Assembly (NCBI RefSeq): GCF_041081105.1
Contig: NZ_CP163528.1
Coordinates: 3,100,001 to 3,164,000, forward strand
Source: Promicromonospora sp. Populi
Lineage (GTDB): Bacteria; Actinomycetota; Actinomycetes; Actinomycetales; Cellulomonadaceae
Direction: 5' to 3'
Length of the DNA stretch: 64,000 nucleotides
Shown: piece by piece, positions 1 to 7,297 of the stretch
How the letters are laid out: each line of letters starts with the position of its first letter
How positions within the stretch are numbered: position 1 is the first letter of the stretch
The notes under the pieces: model-generated
Told to the model about the DNA's origin: nothing
Seen by the model: the letters and a program-made list of their open reading frames with translations, nothing else
Database searches by the model: none
Made by a program: the position numbers and the translations under genes

Positions 1-300
1 GTCACCTGGGACGACGTACCCGTTCCCGCCCCGCTGCGTGGGCTGGCCGACGACACCTGGGCAGCCCTCGACTCCCTCCCCGAGCACGACGACGCCGGTA
101 CCCGCGCCGAGCTCGACCGGCTCCGGGCGCTCTACCCGTACGTCCACCGCAGGGTCGCGTCCCCCGCCCGGCAGATCGCGCAGCTGCTGCCGGCGGAAGC
201 GGTCCCGCCGGTGGCTCGGCAGCACACCGCCGGGACGCTCTGGCGGTCCTCGCCCGCGGCCCGTTGGCCGGCCCGGCGAGGCAGGCCTCCGGCGAGGTAG
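1..300 (+). CDS. C-terminal fragment of an unrecognised protein
   Basis: An open frame runs from the first base to a TAG at 298-300 (99 codons) and is cut by the window edge. The fragment begins VTWDDVPVPAPLRGLADDTW and contains a Leu/Arg/Glu-rich helical stretch, then an Arg/Pro-rich tail. Codon use (G/C in third position) matches neighbouring genes, and the stop lies 18 nt before the next start, so it is probably real. I see no family motif and assign no function. Confidence 0.5.
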   Translation, partial: VTWDDVPVPAPLRGLADDTWAALDSLPEHDDAGTRAELDRLRALYPYVHRRVASPARQIAQLLPAEAVPPVARQHTAGTLWRSSPAARWPARRGRPPAR

Positions 301-318
301 GCACCGTAGACTGGCCGG

Positions 319-555
319 GTGCCAACGATCCGCTCCCTGCTGGCCCACCCTGACAAGCGCCGGCCCAGCCCGCCTGCCCTGCACTCCGACCTCTTCCGCG
401 TCTTCGGCGCGGGCATCGGCCTGTTCGGGGTCGGCCTGATCGCCGCGCTGGTCCTCCTCCTGGTCGGGCGAGGCAGCGTCGGGGCGGTGGCGATCTGCGG
501 CACGGGCATCGTGCTCGGCGGACTCGGCCTGCTCTGGGCGCGCCGCCAGCGCTGA
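319..555 (+). CDS. DUF2530-like small membrane protein
   Basis: 78 aa with two hydrophobic segments (about residues 28-48 and 53-73) separated by a short Arg/Gly loop, ending in a basic RRQR tail. Length and topology fit the actinobacterial DUF2530 family, whose function is unknown. The GTG start has no Shine-Dalgarno sequence, but TAGACT lies at 307-312, six bases upstream, the leaderless pattern seen repeatedly in this window. It faces the large convergent gene that ends at 592. The family assignment is by length, topology and remembered neighbourhood. Confidence 0.55.
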   Translation: MPTIRSLLAHPDKRRPSPPALHSDLFRVFGAGIGLFGVGLIAALVLLLVGRGSVGAVAICGTGIVLGGLGLLWARRQR

Positions 556-591
556 CCGCGCGCCCCGCTACCTGTCAGTACCTGATTCCGG

Positions 592-3500
592 TCAGTACCA
601 GGCGCGTTCCGCGGCCAGCTCCTCCGCGCGCTCCGGATCGCGCAGCGCTGCCTCCAGGAGGAGGGCGTCCGCCCCGGTGAGCTCGGCAAGAGCCCGCGCG
701 AGGCCCTCGGGCGAGGCAGCGTGCGGCACACCGGGGCCTCCGGTATCGGCCGACGCCTCCGACACCCACCACGCCACGCGTGCGCCGTCGACCGTCAGCG
801 TGTCGTGGCGACGCCACGCCGCCGGGGCGCCCGGTGCGAGGGCGTGGACCCGCGGGTCGAGCTCGGCAGGCTCCCCCGGCTCGTCGGGGCCGACGTCGCC
901 GCCGCCCTCGTACGGGAGGTCCAGCAGGGCGGCGAGCGCCTCCGCGACGTCGGCCGGGGCAGGGATCACCGGGCCGAGCTGAGCCCATCGAGGCGAGTCG
1001 GCGATCGCGAGGTCGTCGGTGCGCTCCACGGTGATGCCCACGGGCCCGGTCGCAGGCAGGCGCGGCGGGGTGAGCGGCCCGCTGTCGTCAGCGCGGGCCA
1101 GCGCGGCCAGGCCCGTCCAGACGGCGCGGGCGACGTCTACGGACAGCCGCGCGCCCACCTCGGGCAGCTCGTCCAGGACCGTCTGCCAATCGTGTCTGGG
1201 CAGGTCAGCCAGGTTGTGGAGGCCTCCGAGCGCGATCAGGAGGTCCTCACTCAGCCCCGCGGTCTCGGCCGGAGCGGGTGGCAGCAGCGGCGCGTCACCA
1301 AGAGCGAACGGCGCGCCGAGCCGACGGCGCAGGAACCACGCCGCGTACGACGCCGCCTCGCGCCCCGGAGCGTCCGGCGAGCGTACGGGGGTCAGCAGCG
1401 CCCGGCGCAGTTCGGGGTCGGTGGAGATGCGCCTCAGCGCCGCGGCGAGCGGACCCGGCCGGGCGGCACCTGCCGTGTCCCGGAGCGCGTCGAGGTCCGG
1501 CACCGCCTCGACGTCACCGACCCAGGCACCCGGTCCGAGCTCGTCGGCGAGGTGTTCGAGGTACTCGTCCCAGTCGGCGAGCCAGCCGGCGGGGTCGTCC
1601 GGCCCGTATTCGACGTCGACGTCGTCGTCCGCTGCTACGACCTCGACGACGCGGTAGACGCCCAGGTCGGCACGGGCCCCTGCGGCGGTCAGGGCGTCAT
1701 CGCCCCATCGTCCGACGACGGCGGCGTGCACCAGCGGCAGGTCGAGGTGCTGTGCCGCCCAGGTGCCGGGCAGGGCCGCCTCGCGCAGCGGGACGACGTC
1801 GCCGTCCGCCACGACCGGCAGCTCACCCAGCCAGAACGGGAGGTCGCGTGGGCCGGACTCGGCGACGGCGAGGTGCACCAGCTCGAGCACGGCGGCTACG
1901 GTCTCGGCGGGGTCGACCGGCTCGGCTGGGTCGACCGGCTCCGCGGGGTCGGCAGGGTCTTCCGGTGTCGGGTCCTGGTAGAACGGCTCGGCGCGCGATC
2001 CCGACCCCGACGAGGGCCGGGCCGACAGGACCGACCCGAGGTGGGCGGCATCGCGATCATCGAGCAGATCCTCCGCCGCGGCGAGCGCCGTCGACCGGAC
2101 CGCGGGGTCGGCGAGCAGCCCGCGCGGGGTGGTGGGCGCGGCGCCGGCTCGTTCCAGCACCGGGTGCGCGGCGCCCGGATGGACCACCCGCACGCCGAGC
2201 GCGCGGGCGATCCCGGCGAGATGCGGGGCGTCGAGCAGCACGGTCCCGCGGGCGCCGCGGGTCACGCGGCCGTCGGCGAGCGGGAGCGGCGCCCCGGCGA
2301 TGGCCTCCACCACCGCCGCCTCCCCGGCGTGCGGCGCGAGGGCTTCGAGGGCCGTGCGGATCACGTCGGGTTCGGGCGGGAGAGCCTCGACCAGGTCCGC
2401 GAGGTCGACCGGCTCGGCGCCCAGCGAGCGCACCAGGGCCTGGTGCCGCACCGGGACAGCGACCAGGGTGGCGGGGGCGCCCGCGGCCAGCGCCCGGACC
2501 AGCCCCGAGTCCTCGCCGAGGAGCCCGGCGAGGAAGGCCGCGTCCTGTGGCGCGACCCGTAGCACCTCGCCCGCTGCGCTCGGCTGCAGGAGCGGTGTGT
2601 CCCGCAGCGCGTCGGCGGCGGACTGGCGGATCGCGGCATCGACCTCGCCCGCCGGGAGCCCGGTCGGCACCAGGCCGAGGACGTCGCGGGGCTGGGCGCT
2701 GAGGTCGCCCAGCAGCGCGGCGTAGGCGCGGCCGGCCTCTGCGGCCACCCGGTCCGACGTCGGCCCCGGGAGCACGCCCCGCCGTCCGGGGTCGACCGGG
2801 AACGATGCGATGAGCAGCGCCGGGAACGTGAGGCGCACGTCGGTGGGCGTCGGGGCGTGCAGCACGGAGGCCCCGGCTCTGGCGCTGCCTGCGGTTGGTA
2901 GCGCCCAGAGCACCGACCAGTCCGGGCGTCGTGCCTCGGTCGGCAGCGAGTCGTCCGGCTCCAGCGCCCCGGACGCCCGGCGCACGCGCCACCGCGAGCC
3001 GACGTCGCGCAGCACGCGCGAGGTCACGGGCGGCGCTGCGCCATCAGGTTCAGAACCCGGCTGACCTGCGAAGTCGTCCTCGATCACCACTTCGTCGAGG
3101 GCCGGGAGAGCCAGCAGGAGGGCGTCGTCGAGAGCGGCGAGCTGGGCGCGCACCGCGACCACGGCATCGGCGTCACGCAGCACAAGCTCGACCACGGTGT
3201 CCGGCTCGGCGGGCGAGGTCGCGGGCGCGGGGAACGGCAACCGGAGCACGGGAAGCGCGTCGCCGCGACCCCCGACCGATGCCGCGAGCCGAGCGGCCTG
3301 CTCTGAAACCGCGCCGCCGACTTCGGTCGGTTGCCCGCCGGCCGACCCGACTTCGGTCGGTTGCGCCGAGATCGGTCCATCGTCGGACCGATCTCGGAGC
3401 AAGGGACCGAAGTCACGGTGAGCCTCCACCAAAGGACCGATCTCGGCGTCACCCGGTCCTAGCCCGAGCTCCGCCCGGGTCGCGGCCAGCGAGAACCGCA

Positions 3501-3984
3501 CTCCACCGTCACGCGAGCGGACCACGATCTCGTCCGACACCGACCGGACGGCGGCGAAGCCGACCCCGAACCGGCCCACCACGTCGGGAGACCCCGGGGA
3601 CCCGTCGACGCCGCCCACCTCCCCGACCTTGGCAGAGGCCCGCAGCGACGCCAGCGACGCGACGCCGTCGGCGTCGAGCGGTGCGCCGGTGTTGCCGGCA
3701 ACCAGGCGCCAGCCGACCTCACGGCGAACGTCGACTCCGCCGTCGGACCCCGCCCCGCCCAGCTCCAGCCGTTCCAACCGGAATGTGACCCGCCCCGGAA
3801 CCCCGGCCCGGGCCGCGGCGTCGGCCGCGTTCTGCGCGAGCTCGACCACTACCCGGTCGCGGTAGTAGCCGCGCGCGTGGTCCTCCTCGGAGTTCGCGTC
3901 CTCGCGGAAGCGAGTCGGCGAGGCGAGCCACGCCTCGGTCACCGCGCGCCGCAGCGCGCCCGTGCCGAAGGGGTCGTCGGTCAC
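592..3984 (-). CDS. Sacsin-like GHKL ATPase protein
   Basis: 1130 aa. The N-terminus carries a Bergerat/GHKL ATP-binding fold as in the sacsin N-terminal region and Hsp90: ELAQNA at 48-53 (N box), an NTG at 98-100 where DxG is usual, and FGVGF at 139-143 (G1 loop). The remaining ~900 residues are Leu/Ala/Asp-rich without a recognised catalytic motif. Residues ~180-223 are low-complexity, with QPTEVG twice, and are encoded by nested inverted repeats; a second Pro/Asp-rich linker of repeated DPAEPV lies near residue 680. Actinobacterial homologues sit beside DUF3027 and a cold-shock gene, as here. A chaperone-like role is plausible but unproven. Confidence 0.8.
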   Translation of the reverse strand: MTDDPFGTGALRRAVTEAWLASPTRFREDANSEEDHARGYYRDRVVVELAQNAADAAARAGVPGRVTFRLERLELGGAGSDGGVDVRREVGWRLVAGNTGAPLDADGVASLASLRASAKVGEVGGVDGSPGSPDVVGRFGVGFAAVRSVSDEIVVRSRDGGVRFSLAATRAELGLGPGDAEIGPLVEAHRDFGPLLRDRSDDGPISAQPTEVGSAGGQPTEVGGAVSEQAARLAASVGGRGDALPVLRLPFPAPATSPAEPDTVVELVLRDADAVVAVRAQLAALDDALLLALPALDEVVIEDDFAGQPGSEPDGAAPPVTSRVLRDVGSRWRVRRASGALEPDDSLPTEARRPDWSVLWALPTAGSARAGASVLHAPTPTDVRLTFPALLIASFPVDPGRRGVLPGPTSDRVAAEAGRAYAALLGDLSAQPRDVLGLVPTGLPAGEVDAAIRQSAADALRDTPLLQPSAAGEVLRVAPQDAAFLAGLLGEDSGLVRALAAGAPATLVAVPVRHQALVRSLGAEPVDLADLVEALPPEPDVIRTALEALAPHAGEAAVVEAIAGAPLPLADGRVTRGARGTVLLDAPHLAGIARALGVRVVHPGAAHPVLERAGAAPTTPRGLLADPAVRSTALAAAEDLLDDRDAAHLGSVLSARPSSGSGSRAEPFYQDPTPEDPADPAEPVDPAEPVDPAETVAAVLELVHLAVAESGPRDLPFWLGELPVVADGDVVPLREAALPGTWAAQHLDLPLVHAAVVGRWGDDALTAAGARADLGVYRVVEVVAADDDVDVEYGPDDPAGWLADWDEYLEHLADELGPGAWVGDVEAVPDLDALRDTAGAARPGPLAAALRRISTDPELRRALLTPVRSPDAPGREAASYAAWFLRRRLGAPFALGDAPLLPPAPAETAGLSEDLLIALGGLHNLADLPRHDWQTVLDELPEVGARLSVDVARAVWTGLAALARADDSGPLTPPRLPATGPVGITVERTDDLAIADSPRWAQLGPVIPAPADVAEALAALLDLPYEGGGDVGPDEPGEPAELDPRVHALAPGAPAAWRRHDTLTVDGARVAWWVSEASADTGGPGVPHAASPEGLARALAELTGADALLLEAALRDPERAEELAAERAWY
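3318..3446. repeat. Nested inverted and direct repeats inside the sacsin-like gene
   Basis: A perfect 13-bp inverted repeat, CCGAGATCGGTCC (3366-3378) and GGACCGATCTCGG (3385-3397), has a 6-nt loop; a third copy of GGACCGATCTCGG lies at 3434-3446. A 17-bp direct repeat CGACTTCGGTCGGTTGC occurs at 3318-3334 and 3348-3364, and its core GACTTCGGTC is inverted near 3405-3414. All are in frame and encode a low-complexity insert. Confidence 0.85.
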
Positions 3985-4859
3985 GCCGAGGTTTCGCCCT
4001 CGCGGCCGCCAGACTTGCCGCCGCCAGACTCGCTACCGACAAGCCCACCGTCGGCGTCGAGGAAGGTCTCCACCTCGTGCTCGTCGATCAGCGGCGCCAG
4101 CGCCGGCCAGTCGGTCGGGTGCTCCTCGACATCGGTCTCCGAGTGGGCGCCGCAGCCGTGGTCAAGCGAGACCACCTTGCCGTCGTCGGGCGACCACTCG
4201 TTGGCGCACACCCCGAAGAGCTGGCCCATCGAGCCGGACAGCGGGATGAGGAACGCGCACGTCATGCACTCAGCGGCGGCCGCGACGGACCCGGTGGTCG
4301 TGGGGCCCCCCGATCCGCGGTACCACCGCTCGGCGGCCTCGGCCCGGCCCTGCGGGGACAGGACGCGGGTGCGGGCGAGCGCGAGCTCGTCGATCGCCAC
4401 CTCGTCGACGTCCAGGTCACCCGTGGCGGTGTAGCCGGGCTCGAGCCGCGGGTCGTCGGCGCGGAACGGCAGCACGTCTCCGACGCCGACGTCGCCCGGG
4501 CGCAGCCGCTCGGACCACGGCAGCCAGGCGGGGGCGAGGATCGCCTCGTCGCCCGGCAGCAGCTCGACCTCGCTGATCGTGGCGGTCCGGCCGCGCGGCA
4601 CGCGCGTCACCGTGACCGTCCAGTGCCAGCCGCGGTAGCCCCGCATGGCCGCGGCGAAGCGGTGCGAGACCACCCGCTCGTCCTCGAAGAGGGTGCCGAG
4701 GTGCTCCCCGACGTCTTCCGGTCGCTCGGCCACCTCCTGGGCGGCGGCGCGCGCCAGCTCGGCGGCGCCGTTCAGCACGGCGTCGCGGCTGGAGCGTGCG
4801 ATGACCCGCCGGATGGACGTTAGGGCGGCGGGCGCGATGGTCGTGACCATGTTCCTCAT
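3981..4859 (-). CDS. DUF3027 domain protein
   Basis: 292 aa from the ATG at 4857-4859; an ATG three codons further in (4848-4850) is an equally possible start, each with GAGG just upstream. The sequence matches the actinobacterial DUF3027 pattern: a basic N-terminal helical part followed by HWTVTVTRVPRG and LAPAWLPWSERLRPGDVGVGD, plus a Cys-containing stretch (AAAECMTCAFLIPLSGSMGQ) and a late CGAHSETDVEEHP segment. The Cys/His pattern could bind metal, but this is not established. It overlaps the downstream ATPase gene (stop 3981, next start 3984) and lies 16 nt after the cold-shock gene, so the three probably form one transcript. Confidence 0.85.
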   Translation of the reverse strand: MRNMVTTIAPAALTSIRRVIARSSRDAVLNGAAELARAAAQEVAERPEDVGEHLGTLFEDERVVSHRFAAAMRGYRGWHWTVTVTRVPRGRTATISEVELLPGDEAILAPAWLPWSERLRPGDVGVGDVLPFRADDPRLEPGYTATGDLDVDEVAIDELALARTRVLSPQGRAEAAERWYRGSGGPTTTGSVAAAAECMTCAFLIPLSGSMGQLFGVCANEWSPDDGKVVSLDHGCGAHSETDVEEHPTDWPALAPLIDEHEVETFLDADGGLVGSESGGGKSGGREGETSA

Positions 4860-4875
4860 GACCTCGTGGGGGGAT

Positions 4876-5250
4876 TCAGGCGTCGAAGTCGTCTGCGACC
4901 TTGCGCAGCATCTTGGCAAGCATCTCCGTGTTCTTCGGATAACGCTTCTTGCGCAGATCATTTGCCGCGTGCTCCAGCAGCTGCGCGAGATCGCCGACGA
5001 TCACTGCCATGTCCTCGGCATCCTTGCGCTTCGCCTTGGCGACCGACGGCGCGGCGTCGAGCACCTTGACCGCCAGCGCCTGCGGACCACGGCGGCCGTC
5101 GGCCACGCCGAAGTCCACCCGAGCGCCCGGCTTGGGCACTACGCCGTCGGGCAGGGCGGAGGCGTGCAGGAACACTTCGCCTCCGTCCTCGTTGGCGATG
5201 AACCCGAAGCCTTTGTCGGTGTCGAACCACTTGACCTTGCCGGTGGGCAC
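4876..5250 (-). CDS. Cold-shock domain protein with C-terminal helical extension
   Basis: 124 aa. The first ~65 residues are a cold-shock OB fold (KVKWFDTDKGFGFI with the RNP1 aromatic cluster, then VFLHASAL as RNP2), expected to bind single-stranded nucleic acid. Residues ~70-124 are an extra Lys/Arg-rich helical tail (KAKRKDAEDMAVIVGDLAQL) absent from ordinary ~67-aa Csp proteins such as the one at 23026. Start is GTG with GAAGG upstream. A TAACCT -10-like hexamer lies within GGTAACCTGGT, about 100 nt upstream; the same 11-mer precedes carD. It probably leads the transcript into DUF3027. Confidence 0.88.
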   Translation of the reverse strand: MPTGKVKWFDTDKGFGFIANEDGGEVFLHASALPDGVVPKPGARVDFGVADGRRGPQALAVKVLDAAPSVAKAKRKDAEDMAVIVGDLAQLLEHAANDLRKKRYPKNTEMLAKMLRKVADDFDA

Positions 5251-5453
5251 TGCGACCTTCTTCTGTGCTTGTCGTTACTGCTCGCGGAAACTGCTCGTGA
5301 CTGCCCTGGCTGCTGCGAACTGAGCGCGCCACCTGGGCAGGAAGTACCAGGTTACCGGGCGGAAGCCCACCGCGTCGCATGCATTGACACTCTTCGCCCG
5401 CGCGCCTTCGCCCGGGGCCGGGCCATCGGGGCTCGATCGCCGGGTTTACCCCG

Positions 5454-6191
5454 CTATCCCGAGGCCCCGACTATCCCCAGGTCCGCGCCGAGCCGCCGCG
5501 CCACGTCGTCGAACCAGGCGTCAGGATCGTCGACGGATCCGACCAGGTGCCCGAACAGCTCGAACGAGATGGTGCCGAAGAGCGTGGTCCAGGCCATCAG
5601 GGTGCGCCGGACGGTCTCGGGCAGGGCCTCGTCGGACAGGTCGGACTCCCGCATCAGCCCGTGCTCCTTGATGAACACGAGCGCGGACGCCACGGTCCCG
5701 GGCGCGTTCTCGGACGACGGCGCGGCAGCCGGCCGTGCCCCCGCCGCGTACGCGTCACCCACGATCCGCACGATGACACGCACCACCCGGGTCGCGGGCG
5801 TGACGGTGTCCCGGGGCGCGGCGTACCCGGGGACCGGCGTGCCGTACAGGAGCCCGAACTCGCCCGGGTGCGCCACGCACCAGGTCCGCGCGGCGCGGAA
5901 GGTGGCGAGCCAGCGGGCGGCGTGATCGGTGCGGTCGGCGACGGCGGCCTCCGCGGCCTCCACGGCTGCGCCGAGCTCGTCGTACGCCTCGATCAGCAGG
6001 GCGGTGAGCAGGGCATCCCGGCTGGGGAAGTACCGGTAGACCGCCGAGGAGACCATCTCGACGTCGCGCGCGACGGCGCGCAGCGACAGTGCGGCGGCGC
6101 CGTCGACGGTCAGCCGGGCGCGGGCCGAGTCGATGATCTCGCGGGTGATGGTCTCCCGGGCCAGGGCGCGGGCGGTGCGGGCCGGACTCAT
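5454..6191 (-). CDS. TetR-family transcriptional repressor
   Basis: 245 aa from the ATG at 6189-6191. The N-terminal TetR helix-turn-helix is clear (LSLRAVARDVEMVSSAVYRY), followed by a ligand-binding domain with a WHG-like actinobacterial C-terminal region (TVRRTLMAWTTLFGTISFEL). It is divergent from the epimerase gene starting at 6316. Two copies of the palindrome AGAGCaccGCTCT lie between the starts, one 40 nt from its own start, so it very likely represses both genes. The longer upstream open frame would run through the operators and is not used. Confidence 0.9.
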   Translation of the reverse strand: MSPARTARALARETITREIIDSARARLTVDGAAALSLRAVARDVEMVSSAVYRYFPSRDALLTALLIEAYDELGAAVEAAEAAVADRTDHAARWLATFRAARTWCVAHPGEFGLLYGTPVPGYAAPRDTVTPATRVVRVIVRIVGDAYAAGARPAAAPSSENAPGTVASALVFIKEHGLMRESDLSDEALPETVRRTLMAWTTLFGTISFELFGHLVGSVDDPDAWFDDVARRLGADLGIVGASG

Positions 6192-6230
6192 GCTCCTCAG
6201 GCTGCCATACCGGATCACCGCACACAAATG

Positions 6231-6243
6231 AGAGCACCGCTCT
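6231..6243. promoter_or_regulatory. Putative TetR operator, copy 1
   Basis: Perfect palindrome AGAGCaccGCTCT (5-bp arms, 3-nt centre), 40 bp upstream of the tetR start. It is identical to copy 2. Confidence 0.75.
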
Positions 6244-6283
6244 TGCATCCGGGCACCGGGATGTGTCACGCTCAGTGCACACA

Positions 6284-6298
6284 GAGAGCACCGCTCTC
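6284..6298. promoter_or_regulatory. Putative TetR operator, copy 2
   Basis: GAGAGCaccGCTCTC, the same palindrome extended to 6-bp arms, centred 54 bp from copy 1 and ending 5 bp before the GGAG ribosome-binding site of the epimerase gene. Confidence 0.75.
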
Positions 6299-6315
6299 GG
6301 AATGGAGCATTGATC

Positions 6316-7236
6316 ATGTCGGACAACCACCTCATCGTCGGCGCCGGACCCATCGGCCGCCACGTCGCCGCTCTCCTCGCCGACCGGGGTTCCCAGGTCA
6401 CCGTCGTGAGCCGCTCGGGCCGCAGCACCGGGATCGACGGCGTCCAGCACCTCGCACTCGACGCCTCCGACGCCGATGCCCTGGCCCGCGCCGCCGACGG
6501 CACCGACTACCTCTACAACTGCGCCAACCCGACCGACTACACCCAGTGGGAGCGCGTCTGGCCGCCGCTCGCCGCGTCGCTGCTGTCGGCGGCCGAACGG
6601 TCCGGCGCCGTCTACGCGATCACCGGCACCCTGTACCCCTACGGCCCGGTCGACGGCCCCATCTCCGAGGGTCGGCCCGACGCCGCCACGGACCACAAGG
6701 GCATCCTGCGCGCCAAGATGTGGGCCGAGGCCCGCGCTGCGCACGACGCCGGGCGCATCCGCGCCGTCGAGATCCGCGGCTCCGACTACATGGGCCTGGG
6801 CGTCGGAGGCAACGGGCACATCTCCCGCCTGGTCCCAGCAGCGCTCCAGGGCAAGCGCGTGACGATGATGGGCCGCACGGACCTGCCCCACACCTTCACC
6901 GACGTCGCGGACGGCGCCCGCACGCTGGTTGCCGCCGCTGAGGACCCGGGCGCCCACGGCCGGGTCTGGCACGTCCCGAGCAACGCCCCGGTCACGCAGG
7001 CGCAGGCCCTGACGGACGTGCTCGCCTCCGTGGGCAGGCCGCCCGTGAGGATCTCCTCCCTGCGTGGCGCCGGGCTGGCGGCAGTCGCCCTGGCTGTCCC
7101 CTTCATGCGGGAGATGCGCGAGATCATCTACCAGTGGGAGCGGCCGTACGTCCTGGACGACGCCGCGGCCCGCGCCCGCTTTGGCATCATCCCGACGCCG
7201 TGGGAGGAGGTCTGCCGCCGCACCGCGCAGGGCTGA
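6316..7236 (+). CDS. NAD-dependent epimerase/dehydratase (extended SDR)
   Basis: 306 aa. Begins with a Rossmann motif IVGAGPIGRHVAALLADRG (NAD(P)-binding GxGxxG), a VSRSG second strand end, and an atypical SDR core with YAITGTLYPYGP where classical enzymes have the YxxxK site. A C-terminal hydrophobic segment resembles NmrA/epimerase-like proteins. The ATG at 6316 is preferred over the TTG at 6310 because GGAG lies 8 nt upstream. Divergent from and probably repressed by the TetR at 5454; the substrate is unknown. Confidence 0.85.
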   Translation: MSDNHLIVGAGPIGRHVAALLADRGSQVTVVSRSGRSTGIDGVQHLALDASDADALARAADGTDYLYNCANPTDYTQWERVWPPLAASLLSAAERSGAVYAITGTLYPYGPVDGPISEGRPDAATDHKGILRAKMWAEARAAHDAGRIRAVEIRGSDYMGLGVGGNGHISRLVPAALQGKRVTMMGRTDLPHTFTDVADGARTLVAAAEDPGAHGRVWHVPSNAPVTQAQALTDVLASVGRPPVRISSLRGAGLAAVALAVPFMREMREIIYQWERPYVLDDAAARARFGIIPTPWEEVCRRTAQG

Positions 7237-7297
7237 CGGCGGCCGCGGCGTGGACCCGCTGATCTCCGGCCCAGGAAACCCGCGTAACATCGTCAGG

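Noticed and set aside
721-2562. 613-codon open frame antisense to the sacsin-like gene
   Set aside because: Arg/Gly/Val-rich translation with no motif; such long antisense frames arise in GC-rich genes because stops are rare. The minus-strand gene has clear GHKL motifs.
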